Below, one piece after another: positions 38,015 to 47,743 of a stretch of DNA of 64,000 nucleotides. Position 1 is the stretch's first letter. Each line of letters opens with the position of its first letter. The stretch covers positions 62,001 to 126,000 of the forward strand of contig JBBIOU010000002.1 in assembly GCA_037443205.1 (NCBI GenBank), in the 5' to 3' direction. The notes beneath the pieces are model-generated. The model searched no databases, was not told the origin of the DNA, and worked only from the letters and a program-made list of their open reading frames with translations. Made by a program: the position numbers and the translations under genes. Source of the stretch: JBBIOU01 sp037443205 (lineage in GTDB: Bacteria; Bacteroidota; Bacteroidia; Flavobacteriales_D; UBA2798).

Positions 38015-39079
38015 TCAGAATAGTTCTATTCTCAATCCGATGCTATGCACACCGGCAAAAGGATTGGTAACCCGATAGGAATAATCCAACCCGATGTGGT
38101 GTTGTTTTTCACCGGCCAGAAAATCTACCGATGCACCAAAGGTAGGCCCTAAAAGACCGGTTGTGCGCTGATCTGCGCTAAATATACCTTTTTCATAAAC
38201 ATATCCTGCACGCACGTTTAAGGCCGCTTTTTTAAACGTATAGCCGTAATCTAAACCAAAACGATACTGGTCTTTAGAGAAAGAATTAGATGAAAAACAA
38301 AAAGCTGCCACCAGTTTACTGGTTTCTTTAAATAAGAAATCGTAAGAAAAACCGATATTAACCTGCGATGGTAATTCATATTTGGCCGAGCGCTGTTGCA
38401 TGGTGATTTGCGCACCGGTAGCAACAATCTGGCTTAAGTAAGAAAAACCGTCACCCGACATTCGCATGGGCGGCCCCACATTTTTGATGTCTATACCAAA
38501 TTTTATCTGATCTTTTTCTCCGGTAATGTATTTTATCCCGGCATCTAATGCTATGCCGGTTGCTCTAACGTTTGAAATAGAATGGTTAATGCCTTTTACA
38601 GTTATTCCTGCATAAATAGAATTAGAAAATTCTTTGGCATAAGAAAGACCAAAATTTACATAACGCGGGCTAAACACATTGGGTGAACCATCGGGTAATT
38701 CTTCGGTAGTAACCATTATATCGCCAAAGTTTAACGAAGAAAAGTAAAGCCCCAGAGAGCCTGTTTCACCTACTTTTTGACCCAGACCAATGGTGTTGAT
38801 GTTTATGCCTGTACCGGCAAGCCAGTTGGTTCGTACAAACGACAATTCAGTTTTTTTGATTTGCGCCAAACCGGCAACATTCATAAAAATAGCTTCAACA
38901 CCTGTAACTGACGACATGCCGGCATCAGCCCATGCTGAACTTCGCGCCCAAGGGTTGTAGAGCAACTCAGTGGCTCCGGCACTCCCAACGCGGTCTTCAT
39001 TACCTGCAATGGCAGCGCTTGTAAATAGCGCTGCTACTGCAATTACTATTACTTTTTTCTTATTCATCATTTTAGCCAT
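38015..39079 (-). CDS. PorV/PorQ-family outer-membrane beta-barrel protein
   Basis: The 354-residue protein has a signal peptide (NKKKVIVIAVAALFTSAAIAG) and the family's opening VGSAGATELLYNPWARSSAWADAG with FMNVAGLAQIKKTELSF. PorV and PorQ are FadL-like barrels of the T9SS; PorV shuttles cargo from the translocon to the attachment complex. It ends in IGLRIELF, a barrel-type terminal strand. Its gene is 43 bases after that of a giant T9SS cargo protein, suggesting it serves that cargo rather than being the general PorV (inference). Two in-frame ATGs (MAKMMNKKK) leave the exact start uncertain by a few residues. Confidence 0.87.
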   Translation of the reverse strand: MAKMMNKKKVIVIAVAALFTSAAIAGNEDRVGSAGATELLYNPWARSSAWADAGMSSVTGVEAIFMNVAGLAQIKKTELSFVRTNWLAGTGININTIGLGQKVGETGSLGLYFSSLNFGDIMVTTEELPDGSPNVFSPRYVNFGLSYAKEFSNSIYAGITVKGINHSISNVRATGIALDAGIKYITGEKDQIKFGIDIKNVGPPMRMSGDGFSYLSQIVATGAQITMQQRSAKYELPSQVNIGFSYDFLFKETSKLVAAFCFSSNSFSKDQYRFGLDYGYTFKKAALNVRAGYVYEKGIFSADQRTTGLLGPTFGASVDFLAGEKQHHIGLDYSYRVTNPFAGVHSIGLRIELF

Positions 39080-39122
39080 AATGGTTTATCAAATATTTTT
39101 TTTAGCAAGCGAAACAATTTGA

Positions 39123-42100
39123 TTAAAAACTTTCCAAATCCGGTGGACGCATTGCGCCAAACCATTTCAAAATTTTCTCACCTACACCGGGCACATCAAC
39201 ATGAACTATATAAACTCCGCTGGCGATAGGAATACCTACCTGATTTTTCAAATCCCAGTCTAACGAAGTTATAGGCGAATCTTTGGTATAAGTTCTGACC
39301 AGCGAACCGCTCATGTTGAATATTTTTATTGTACATATTTCGGGTAGATTAACAATTTTAACCCTGGTATCAATCCTGTTTTTCTCATAACTGCTGTAGG
39401 CATAATAAGGGTTAGGAACTATGTTAATCAGGTTCAATATAGAATCGTTGTAGGTGGTGTAATTTGTTTGTACAGCGATATTGTCTAAAGAGAACCTGTA
39501 TTTGGGTCTCCAGCCGTTGGTAGCGGTGGTTGTATCGTAAGTAAGTGATTGCACAGGCATACAAACCGAAGGATTGTTGTTGGTTGCAGAAGCCACATAG
39601 TTAGGATCAGAAGAGTACCACTCGTAAGGTTTTTTAACTCTTATTTTAATTTTTACTTCTGTTTCTAAGAGTGACCTGCCGGGGCTTAATAAGGGTATAC
39701 CAACCCACATACAAGATCTCCATAAGTCTAATCTTTGGGTATTGTTATTAATTCTGTTCATTCCCCAGGCAAAATGGTCGTATGCAGGCATTTTATTGTT
39801 TGGATCAGAAACCGAAGGAATAGACCTAACTCTTAATTCGTTTCTGAATATATAAATATGATGTTTTCCTCCCATCACAACCGTACCAAATTCATCTAAT
39901 TCGCGAGAGGTGGGATTCCAAATCATATCTTTCCCATTGTCTACACCCAACCACGAATCTTCGCCAAAGGCCATATTTAATCGTTCACCTGATTCAACAT
40001 CTATGGCATAGCCTGGAAACCAGCCCATACCGGTTGTTGAAATAAAATCTCCTTCGGCTGCATTATAACCGGGGTCTCCGGCTTTTCTTCCTTGCTTATC
40101 TACTGATGGTTGATTACGGGTTTTCAGCTTTTCAGCTCCTCCGATGGCAAGTGCAGGATACTCGCACATTTCAAGCACCGGTACTCTTGACCATTTACTC
40201 TTATCAGGTGTAAATACAATGTTTACGCTTTGCAATAAATGCAACCTTGAGTTTGTTCTGGAAGTTGCAACGGCAGTAGCAATCGGTGCCCCCACATTGC
40301 AAATCAGGTTATTGTTTTGGGCATCTACCTGGTCTATGGCACATAAATAATAGGGCGCCCAGGTTCCTTCCAGGATTTTTTCAAAATTCTGATCGGGATC
40401 TACATAAGGAGTATTATCAGGATATTCCTGACAGGCATTTCCTACTGTACCCGAAGTAGAACCTGCCCTTATCCAGTTGCGTGGATCTACACCTTCCTGG
40501 TCTTTCACACCGGTAAGCCAACGCTTGGATGAATCGGCAAATGTAATGGTAGCACCTATTAACTCGGCAACACGGTCGGGTCCGGTAGGATTAGGTCTTA
40601 AATATTGGTATTGCTCTATTCTGATGGAAATACCAAAATCCGGAAGTATTTGCTCATGACCGATTTGTATAGATTTTTCGGACGAGATAACATCGCCTGT
40701 GTTAACATTTATTAATTTCCAGTTGCTGGAACATATTCTGCCTTGTGCATCAGGTAAAAATGATAACTCAAATGTTCCTGGATTTACATTGAGCGGGTCA
40801 ACAACTTTTACTTCTATAGGACCATTGCCTTCACCACCTATGTAATTGGGGTTGGCCATTCTGAAATTATTTACTATAAAATTCTCACTTTCATCGGTCA
40901 AATCCATATTTAAACCACCGTTACCTGTACCTTCTATACGGGTAATTAACGGACCTGAACCATAAAGAGAATTTTGCAAGGTTCCTCCGGCCTCGGGAAC
41001 CGGTATATGAGGAATGGCAGAATAAGCTTTAATAGGGCCGGCTACCGATTTTCTGCTCTCAAGATATGGTTTTTTCTGACCATCTAAGGCATTGACGTCA
41101 TTCGGATCATAGGTTTTGTAATTATTATAAGCATAAGCCACCGCCATGTAATAATAGGTTTTATGGTTTATCAGAGCCTGTCCGGTAAAAGCATCCTGCT
41201 TAATTCTAAACGACTGGCGAATACCTTCGTCACTACCATCTACCATAAGCATAGGCACATCGTAACCCAATTGTTCGTCCAGGATAAAGTTTACCAGTCT
41301 TTTCACTCCGTTTTTAACATCGCATTGGGCTACTAATCTTGCTTTTGAAGGGTCGTTGAGATTAGAAGAAGAAACATTTTCATCTTTTAACTGGAATATT
41401 TTATATCCTTCAAATACATAAGAGCTAAGTTCGTCCTGAGTAGCTTGCGGAAGCGTGTCGAGTGGCGAAGGAAGTACGATAAACGGATCTTTTTCTTTGT
41501 AATCACCGGGTGTGTTTTGGTAGTTGTTAGAAGCACCTTTTTTGTTAGAAATCATAATAATGATTTCTTTATCCAATTCCTGGATGGTTAAATCGGGAGC
41601 ATCGGGGGCATCTAATATTTTAAAGCAGTTATCAAATAGTTTTTGGGCTTTATCATCAGCAAACTGCAGTTTTTTTATTGAATTAACATTATCGGTACCA
41701 CGGCCGTAAACTACACCTACGGTAATGTTATTTTTAGCTCCGGGAGTCAGTGTAAAAGGTCCTGCCGATTGCACCATTCTTCTATCGCCAGCCGGATTAG
41801 CTTCGCTAATCTCTGTCCAATTATTGGTGCAGGAAGGCACTACTCCCTGGGTTGCCCAGTAGTAAGGGTCGGTTGTAGTTCCATTAGGGTCTCCGGTAAA
41901 TACATAATCGGTAATAACATTGCCGCAGGCACTAACACCCGGTGAAGTTATATAAGCAGAACCACCGTAATAAAAAGGTGTATTATCTTTCCATAATCCT
42001 CTTAAAAATCCATAATAAGCAGCTGCCTGACCAACACCAGGGTCACCCTGAGGTCCTGAGGCATTATTATAAAACACAAATTTACGCATACCGAAACGTT

Positions 42101-43328
42101 CGTTATCGGCTATACCGTCACCATAACCTATACCTATACCTATATAAGGAATACCTCCCTGAGCAATGGCATTGGCAATATTGGTAGTTAAGGGATTATC
42201 CAAACCATCATTATCCTGAAAAGGTCCTTCAAAAAAATCTATGCCTATGGCAGGCGGATTAGCGCCATAACCTACCTGGACACCATTTTGCTCATCAAAA
42301 TTATCTGCATTATAAACATAACCCATCCCTCTTTGCACATCGCAACCGGCATAATCATCGGGTGCACCACCTAAATCCGGGTCTGAATATTGTCCGAAGT
42401 AAGTATTAAATAAAGTTTGTGTACCTCTGTTTATCAACTCATAGTTATAAAAAGTCATATCGTTAACCTCATCGTTCGTATTAAAGGCAAAAGCCTGCGC
42501 GCGAATTTCCATACCTATAGGGTCACCTCCCGAGTTTACGTGTATGTTGCCTTTATCGTTAAATACCCACCAAAAATTCTGGTCTCCGTAAAGCGTAACT
42601 ATTCTGTTGGTACCACAGGGCAAATCTTTTTTAATATCATACCAGGGATAATCACCGTCTAAGGGGTTATAAATTCCATCTTGGTTTCTGTCGTAGTAGG
42701 GGGCCAACTGAAAGTCGTAACCCGGGTCGAAATTGTTTCCCGGCCAGTTAAGTATACTTTGCGGAATGGAATAACCCGGGAATTGAGCCGACTCATCACA
42801 TAGGGGGTCTTGCGAGCACTCATACCAGGCATTAAAGGTAATAACATCCTGACGCAGTGTAACAAAAAACTTATCGTATTTAATACAGGTTGCCGGGCTA
42901 ACTTCGGCAGTACCATCTGTTAAGAGTGGTCCCGGCCAAAAGTCGTTACCATTGGTCCTGTATCTTAATGCCGCCAGTTTTAATTGGTTATTAAAATCTA
43001 CCCCACCCATCCATAAGGCACCGGCATAAATGGCTTTAGGTCCGTTTCCAAGAGCCGTTTTTGGCACCTCGTAACCTGAATTACTGGTGGCTCTGTCTTC
43101 CCACATATTGCCTCCGGTTTCAATGATGGCACTTACGTTGTTGTATTGCAATTTACGCAGTGCTTGCGCAGGCGCGCATCCGGCTGCTCTGTTTTTAAGC
43201 CCTTGTGAGCCTGAACTTCCGTTGTTTGCGTTGCCACCATTTTGGTTCATGGGTTGGCGGGCAAATGCCACGGCTAAATTTACCGTGAGCATTACACTCA
43301 GAATTGTTTTTTTTGTCATCTTTTTCAT
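39123..43328 (-). CDS. Giant secreted protein with T9SS-type C-terminal signal
   Basis: The 1401-residue protein has a signal peptide (KKTILSVMLTVNLAVAFA). The body has no domain I recognise beyond Asp/Asn/Gly-rich loops and EF-hand-like stretches (YYDRNQDGIYNPLDGDYP). The last ~100 residues have the sorting-domain pattern: NIVPNPYYAYSS..., IKIFNMSGSLVRTY, then SGVYIVHVDVPG. It ends with an unusual extra tail, KWFGAMRPPDLESF, after the usual final strand. It is the middle gene of a TonB receptor-cargo-PorV-like operon. Surface location is inferred and the function is unknown. Confidence 0.85.
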   Translation of the reverse strand: MKKMTKKTILSVMLTVNLAVAFARQPMNQNGGNANNGSSGSQGLKNRAAGCAPAQALRKLQYNNVSAIIETGGNMWEDRATSNSGYEVPKTALGNGPKAIYAGALWMGGVDFNNQLKLAALRYRTNGNDFWPGPLLTDGTAEVSPATCIKYDKFFVTLRQDVITFNAWYECSQDPLCDESAQFPGYSIPQSILNWPGNNFDPGYDFQLAPYYDRNQDGIYNPLDGDYPWYDIKKDLPCGTNRIVTLYGDQNFWWVFNDKGNIHVNSGGDPIGMEIRAQAFAFNTNDEVNDMTFYNYELINRGTQTLFNTYFGQYSDPDLGGAPDDYAGCDVQRGMGYVYNADNFDEQNGVQVGYGANPPAIGIDFFEGPFQDNDGLDNPLTTNIANAIAQGGIPYIGIGIGYGDGIADNERFGMRKFVFYNNASGPQGDPGVGQAAAYYGFLRGLWKDNTPFYYGGSAYITSPGVSACGNVITDYVFTGDPNGTTTDPYYWATQGVVPSCTNNWTEISEANPAGDRRMVQSAGPFTLTPGAKNNITVGVVYGRGTDNVNSIKKLQFADDKAQKLFDNCFKILDAPDAPDLTIQELDKEIIIMISNKKGASNNYQNTPGDYKEKDPFIVLPSPLDTLPQATQDELSSYVFEGYKIFQLKDENVSSSNLNDPSKARLVAQCDVKNGVKRLVNFILDEQLGYDVPMLMVDGSDEGIRQSFRIKQDAFTGQALINHKTYYYMAVAYAYNNYKTYDPNDVNALDGQKKPYLESRKSVAGPIKAYSAIPHIPVPEAGGTLQNSLYGSGPLITRIEGTGNGGLNMDLTDESENFIVNNFRMANPNYIGGEGNGPIEVKVVDPLNVNPGTFELSFLPDAQGRICSSNWKLINVNTGDVISSEKSIQIGHEQILPDFGISIRIEQYQYLRPNPTGPDRVAELIGATITFADSSKRWLTGVKDQEGVDPRNWIRAGSTSGTVGNACQEYPDNTPYVDPDQNFEKILEGTWAPYYLCAIDQVDAQNNNLICNVGAPIATAVATSRTNSRLHLLQSVNIVFTPDKSKWSRVPVLEMCEYPALAIGGAEKLKTRNQPSVDKQGRKAGDPGYNAAEGDFISTTGMGWFPGYAIDVESGERLNMAFGEDSWLGVDNGKDMIWNPTSRELDEFGTVVMGGKHHIYIFRNELRVRSIPSVSDPNNKMPAYDHFAWGMNRINNNTQRLDLWRSCMWVGIPLLSPGRSLLETEVKIKIRVKKPYEWYSSDPNYVASATNNNPSVCMPVQSLTYDTTTATNGWRPKYRFSLDNIAVQTNYTTYNDSILNLINIVPNPYYAYSSYEKNRIDTRVKIVNLPEICTIKIFNMSGSLVRTYTKDSPITSLDWDLKNQVGIPIASGVYIVHVDVPGVGEKILKWFGAMRPPDLESF

Positions 43329-43347
43329 ACTTCAAATTTTTAATATA

Positions 43348-46300
43348 TTAGAAGTCGAGCCTAATACCCAAGCGTATGGTCCTTGGTATACCGTAGTTAA
43401 AAGGGCTATTAACTTTCCATTGGTAATATTGTCTGAATGATTCTTCGCTGTTTTGTTGCTCAATTAATTGTGAGTAGCGAAAATCGGTAAGGTATCCGTC
43501 ATCATCGGGGTTACCGGTAGCTCCGTAAACATTCAGTATATTTATGTTATTTAAAATGTTATTTATTTGTAAATAGATGTTCAGATTGGCAGTAGTGGTT
43601 TTTTCACCTTTTGTATATTTGATGGTAATGTTTCTGTCAATCTGTGCATCTAATCTAAATTGTCCGGGTTTGCGCGAGCCGTTTACTTCTCCCTGCATAC
43701 CGGAGTTAGTGTTACCATCAATTAAAGCTTGAGGTGTAGGAAACTGACGAGCCGTATAAGGAGTACCGGAACCAAAAATAGCAGTAAGGTTTACACCGGT
43801 ATTTTCTAAGATATTTTTACCTTTTATTTTGGGTCCGTTATAATCTTTTCCTTCGCCATAGCGATAATCCAACACCCCTGTAACAGCATGTCTTTGATCG
43901 TATTCAAAGGGGTAAATAGTGCGCAAGTTGGGCTGACCGGAATTTACCAGTCCAAGAGCCGATACTGCATCCGAGCCGGTACCTTCGGCAAATTGCAAGG
44001 TATATGACGCTCTTAATGAGAGGTTAGCTGTTCTTCTTAAATCGTAGGTTAAAGTCATCCCTTTTACTGTTCCAAAGTCAATATTACCATAAGATCGGTA
44101 AGTTCTGGGATATGCACCGGTTACATTGAGCAGGGCTACCTGATTTCTTAATTCCCGATAAAATGCTGAAAGTTTGATAGAAGAAGATTTGGTTAATACC
44201 TGTTGGAAACCAAGTTCATAATCAATGGTTTTTTCAGGTTTTAAGTCAGGGTTATTAACGATTTGATTAATATCGGTAATAAAGTAATAATCTAATATAT
44301 CTAAGCGATTTCCGGCTGTTGGGCGTTTTGTAAGAATATCGTAGTGTGCAAAAAATAATGCTTCATCGCTGATGGGGAATGAGAAGGCAATACGAGGCAT
44401 TACGTTGATTTGCGGTTTATAATCCACAAAAGCTTTGGGCATTTCTTTGTCTTTTTGTTGAATGGCATTTGGATTAACCAATAAAGGCGCTACACCTCCG
44501 GGGCCATAAATTAATGTAGGGTCAGCTATTTCAATACCATTGGCATTGTACCATTTATTACCATTTCTGTAGCCGTTAATTTGAGTAGGTTGGTTAACAT
44601 CATTTACATAAACTACAAAATCATCGCCCATATTGCTTGGGTGAGTAAATCCACCGGAAAACAAGTCCTGATAAGTATCGGGGGTAACTTCTTTAACGGT
44701 TTTAGCTTCGTAGAGCAAGAAACGGTCTCTTAAAACCGGTTGGTTGGCATCAAAGCGGTCAACGCGTAATCCGATGTTAAATATCAAATCATCGAAAGCG
44801 AATTTATCCATGATGTAGCCGGCAATATAGATAGGTTCAAAAGGCATAATGTTGCGGGTTTTATTACCGAAAGCATCGCGTTTGTTAAAAAAGTCTTCGA
44901 AGGAGGTTTTACCTTTGGCTTTGGTACCATCGTAATTGTATCCGTAATAGCTGATGAAAGAGTTTCCGTTGTTAAGCAATTCGTCTGCACTGAAAAAACT
45001 TAATTTTAAAAGATTGGGGTCAACTGCATCCAGGTTTACGTAATCTACTCCATCAGTATTTAGGCCTAAGGCATTTCTTAAATTATAGTCGAAAAACGAT
45101 TGGGGTTCAAAGTCATCCGAGGCGTCATATGCTCCGGGGGATGCATTTAACACGGGATAATCTATAACGTAAAAACTTCCGAAGTTTGATGTATCACCGT
45201 TATTCACATCTAATTCCCTGAGGTGAGCACCGGTTAATTGTCTTCCCAGTGTCCATAATCCTCTGGGTGAAGTAGCAAAAAAACGGTCGCTTCTTTGTTC
45301 AAATTCAAAACCGATTGATATAGCATGGTTTCCTATATCGGCATTACCCGAAGCGGTAATACGAAACTGATTTTGATCTAATAAACTGTAATTGTTGTAT
45401 CGGTTACCTATATTATTCCAGATATTATAAACAGTGGGTACAGGGTCTCCGTTGCGAAGGCCATTGCCTAACTGAACTTGAAAAAGGTTTTCGTAATTGC
45501 CGGCAACTTCATCATATAGTCCGAAATATTGGCTGGTTACGGCAGCTAAATCTGAATTTATTGGAGAGGGTGTAAATACCACCAAAGTATCGGCAAAACC
45601 ATTGTGTACAAAATAGATGTCATTACCTGCGATTTCGGGCTGATAAGATTTTTGCCTGTATATGTCATAATTACCCACATAGCCATAATTAAAAATATTT
45701 TCTTTATGGGTTGGGTCGAAGGCTTTTTGAGTACGTTTGGAATAGTCAAGCATTACGGTATAGTAGGCATTTTTGATGGTTGAAGCGGATGCTTGTTCTT
45801 CGCCCGGTTTTGCTGAATTAAATCGTTGAGTAAAGCGTGTATATGCACGCCAGGTAAGGTCGTTTACCTTTCCGTTGTTTTGGTAGTTAAAGAGCATGTT
45901 GTTATAATCATAATCTCTGAAACTGATGTAATCCATAGAACCGCCAAAAGTTAAATTTATTTGCGGACCAAGGTTAACGTCTATTTTTCCGGCAGCACTG
46001 GATGAGGTGCTTTGGGCATTTTGGCGGTATCTTACTTTTTCAAAATCATTTGCATTTAGATATAATACATTATAAAAAGCCCCGAATCCTGTACCGGTAG
46101 GTCTGAGGGGAGATTCTAAAAGTTGGTTTCTAACGTCTTCTTTAACTCTGTATTGAGGAGTAGCGAAGGGTCTGCCATCCGCGACATTGTTAAAGTTACC
46201 CGATAAAAAGAATCCTAAAATAGGTTTTACTTTTTTGCCGGTAGAATCTTTTTTCATCCAAAGCGGACCGGAAATAGTACCTTCAATCAGGTTAAAGGCA

Positions 46301-47082
46301 TATCTGTCAAGTCCAAAAGTCCGGTTACCGTATCCATCGGGGTTATTACCGAACTTAAAGCCGGAGGTAAGAATATCAATACCTCCAAAATATTTGGCTG
46401 ATGGACCGCGGGTAGTAATTGAAACGATACCACCGGTAGCATCACCGTAGTTTGCGGGCATACCTCCGGTAATTACCTGTACCTCTTGTATAGAGGCTTT
46501 AGGTAATCCTGAGCTACCGCGAACTTTTATACCATCAATAAAGTAGTAGTTGTCGGAAGAACGCGCCCCACGGATATTCAAATCACCTGTACCTTCTTGC
46601 GAATATACCCCGCCAACTGTTTGAGCGATAGAGGTAGCCGAACGACCAGCCATCTTGGCTATGTCATCGCGGGTAACTGTTGCTCCCGAAGCTCCACCGT
46701 CTTTATCTATAAGCGGTACTGCATAATCAATAATTACTACCTCGTCTAAGGTAACATCACCCGGTTCCATATCTATATTATAGAATTGAATTTTGTTGGC
46801 ACTTACCGGCACATTGTTTCCTTGAAAAGGTTTATACCCTACAAAAGAACACTTTACGGTATATGAACCCGGTTCAATGGAGGCTATTTTGTATTTTCCA
46901 TCCATGTCTGACGTGGCTTTACCCTTAGGTACGCCATTTAACTCTATAACTACCGTAACGAAGGGCAGTGCTTCGCCATTAGATTTGTCTTTGATAGTAC
47001 CTTGAATGGTACCCAGGCCTTGTCCGTAAATGTAGGCGGACAGCGTAGAGAAAGCCAAAAATAAGCTCAGTTTCCTTAACAT
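43348..47082 (-). CDS. TonB-dependent receptor with carboxypeptidase-like regulatory domain
   Basis: The 1244-residue outer-membrane receptor has a signal peptide (MLRKLSLFLAFSTLSAYIYG). A CarboxypepD_reg-like beta-sandwich follows at residues ~22-110 (IQGTIKDKSNGEALPFVTV...YTVKCSFVGYKP), then the plug at ~125-225 (VGGVYSQEGTGDLNIRGARS, YFIDGIKVRG, ANYGDATGGIVSITTRG). The large barrel ends IPRTIRLGIRLDF. It is first in the operon, 19 bases before the giant T9SS cargo. No SusD-like partner is present, so it does not look like a glycan-uptake pair. The ligand is unknown. Confidence 0.93.
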   Translation of the reverse strand: MLRKLSLFLAFSTLSAYIYGQGLGTIQGTIKDKSNGEALPFVTVVIELNGVPKGKATSDMDGKYKIASIEPGSYTVKCSFVGYKPFQGNNVPVSANKIQFYNIDMEPGDVTLDEVVIIDYAVPLIDKDGGASGATVTRDDIAKMAGRSATSIAQTVGGVYSQEGTGDLNIRGARSSDNYYFIDGIKVRGSSGLPKASIQEVQVITGGMPANYGDATGGIVSITTRGPSAKYFGGIDILTSGFKFGNNPDGYGNRTFGLDRYAFNLIEGTISGPLWMKKDSTGKKVKPILGFFLSGNFNNVADGRPFATPQYRVKEDVRNQLLESPLRPTGTGFGAFYNVLYLNANDFEKVRYRQNAQSTSSSAAGKIDVNLGPQINLTFGGSMDYISFRDYDYNNMLFNYQNNGKVNDLTWRAYTRFTQRFNSAKPGEEQASASTIKNAYYTVMLDYSKRTQKAFDPTHKENIFNYGYVGNYDIYRQKSYQPEIAGNDIYFVHNGFADTLVVFTPSPINSDLAAVTSQYFGLYDEVAGNYENLFQVQLGNGLRNGDPVPTVYNIWNNIGNRYNNYSLLDQNQFRITASGNADIGNHAISIGFEFEQRSDRFFATSPRGLWTLGRQLTGAHLRELDVNNGDTSNFGSFYVIDYPVLNASPGAYDASDDFEPQSFFDYNLRNALGLNTDGVDYVNLDAVDPNLLKLSFFSADELLNNGNSFISYYGYNYDGTKAKGKTSFEDFFNKRDAFGNKTRNIMPFEPIYIAGYIMDKFAFDDLIFNIGLRVDRFDANQPVLRDRFLLYEAKTVKEVTPDTYQDLFSGGFTHPSNMGDDFVVYVNDVNQPTQINGYRNGNKWYNANGIEIADPTLIYGPGGVAPLLVNPNAIQQKDKEMPKAFVDYKPQINVMPRIAFSFPISDEALFFAHYDILTKRPTAGNRLDILDYYFITDINQIVNNPDLKPEKTIDYELGFQQVLTKSSSIKLSAFYRELRNQVALLNVTGAYPRTYRSYGNIDFGTVKGMTLTYDLRRTANLSLRASYTLQFAEGTGSDAVSALGLVNSGQPNLRTIYPFEYDQRHAVTGVLDYRYGEGKDYNGPKIKGKNILENTGVNLTAIFGSGTPYTARQFPTPQALIDGNTNSGMQGEVNGSRKPGQFRLDAQIDRNITIKYTKGEKTTTANLNIYLQINNILNNINILNVYGATGNPDDDGYLTDFRYSQLIEQQNSEESFRQYYQWKVNSPFNYGIPRTIRLGIRLDF

Positions 47083-47124
47083 AAGTTTAACTATAAGGTT
47101 AACATTTTTTTCGCAACAAGGCCG

Positions 47125-47156
47125 TAAAGATAGTTTTTTTTATTTTCCACAAACAA
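47125..47156 (-). promoter_or_regulatory. Possible promoter of the TonB-T9SS-PorV operon
   Basis: On the minus strand TTG (47154-47156), a 21-base spacer and TATCTTTA (47125-47132) approximate the consensus; the last -7 base is A rather than G. A second TAAATTTG lies at 47225-47232 without a partner. Confidence 0.35.
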
Positions 47157-47374
47157 GTTTTATTTAACTATCGGTAATTTTTTTCCTGTTTGTGTAAAAA
47201 AATTCAACTTTCTTTATTTTTTACCAAATTTAGCACATATACGGATTTTTAAAAAGGAAAAGTCCGGCAAAATTCTGCATTTTTATACATGTCTGATGGG
47301 TGTTTTTTTCAAAAAAATCCTTGATTTGCAGTAATTAAACACTCATACCCTGTAAAAATTTCCGTTGCCTCAAT

Positions 47375-47695
47375 TCAGCTTCTTTTAAAAATTCTTTTGA
47401 AAAAGCCTTGTTTTTTCTGCATTTTACGTTTGTCGGCTGCTTTTTTATTTTTTTTTATCCTTTTACGGGTTTTTTTATCTTGTATATCTAAGTGTCTTTT
47501 GTAGGCTTCTTTTTCTGCTTTTTCGGTCGCCTTTTTTCTTTCTTTTCTGCGTTCTTTGAGGTGTTTATTTTGAGGTTCTTTTTCTTTATTATTGCTTTCC
47601 TGTGCATAGGCACTTTGTGAAATTAACATACAAAATAAGATCCCCAAAAAGAGGGCTGAGACTTTTAAAGTATGAAATATATATTTGTGTTTCAC
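47375..47695 (-). CDS. Small basic secreted protein
   Basis: The 106-residue protein has a signal peptide (VSALFLGILFCMLISQSAYAQ, about residues 12-32). An extremely Lys/Arg/Glu-rich remainder with RRKERKKATEKAEKEAYK and a C-terminal KKQGFFKRIFKRS follows. Such short basic periplasmic proteins are common in Bacteroidota and have no assigned function. Its ATG region overlaps the upstream end of the divergent frame at 47672, but the true start of that neighbour is probably further downstream. TAAATTTG at 47720-47727 on the minus strand lies 25 bases before the ATG. Confidence 0.7.
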   Translation of the reverse strand: MKHKYIFHTLKVSALFLGILFCMLISQSAYAQESNNKEKEPQNKHLKERRKERKKATEKAEKEAYKRHLDIQDKKTRKRIKKNKKAADKRKMQKKQGFFKRIFKRS

Positions 47696-47713
47696 GTTAG
47701 TATTGTATCTTTA
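47684..47713 (+). promoter_or_regulatory. Promoter-like pair for the Rieske-like lipoprotein gene
   Basis: TTTG (47684-47687), an 18-base spacer and TATCTTTA (47706-47713) resemble the consensus. It lies downstream of the ATG at 47672, which supports translation from the TTG at 47744. Confidence 0.45.
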
Positions 47714-47719
47714 CAAAAG

Positions 47720-47727
47720 CAAATTTA
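47720..47727 (-). promoter_or_regulatory. -7 element for the small basic secreted protein gene
   Basis: TAAATTTG on the minus strand matches TAnnTTTG and ends 25 bases before the ATG at 47695. No -33 partner is evident. Confidence 0.4.
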
Positions 47728-47743
47728 TAAATATAATGTCATA

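Noticed and set aside
47672..47743. ATG at 47672 as start of the Rieske-like lipoprotein
   Set aside because: It is upstream of the likely promoter, overlaps the divergent gene's start, and places the lipoprotein signal about 25 residues inside the protein.
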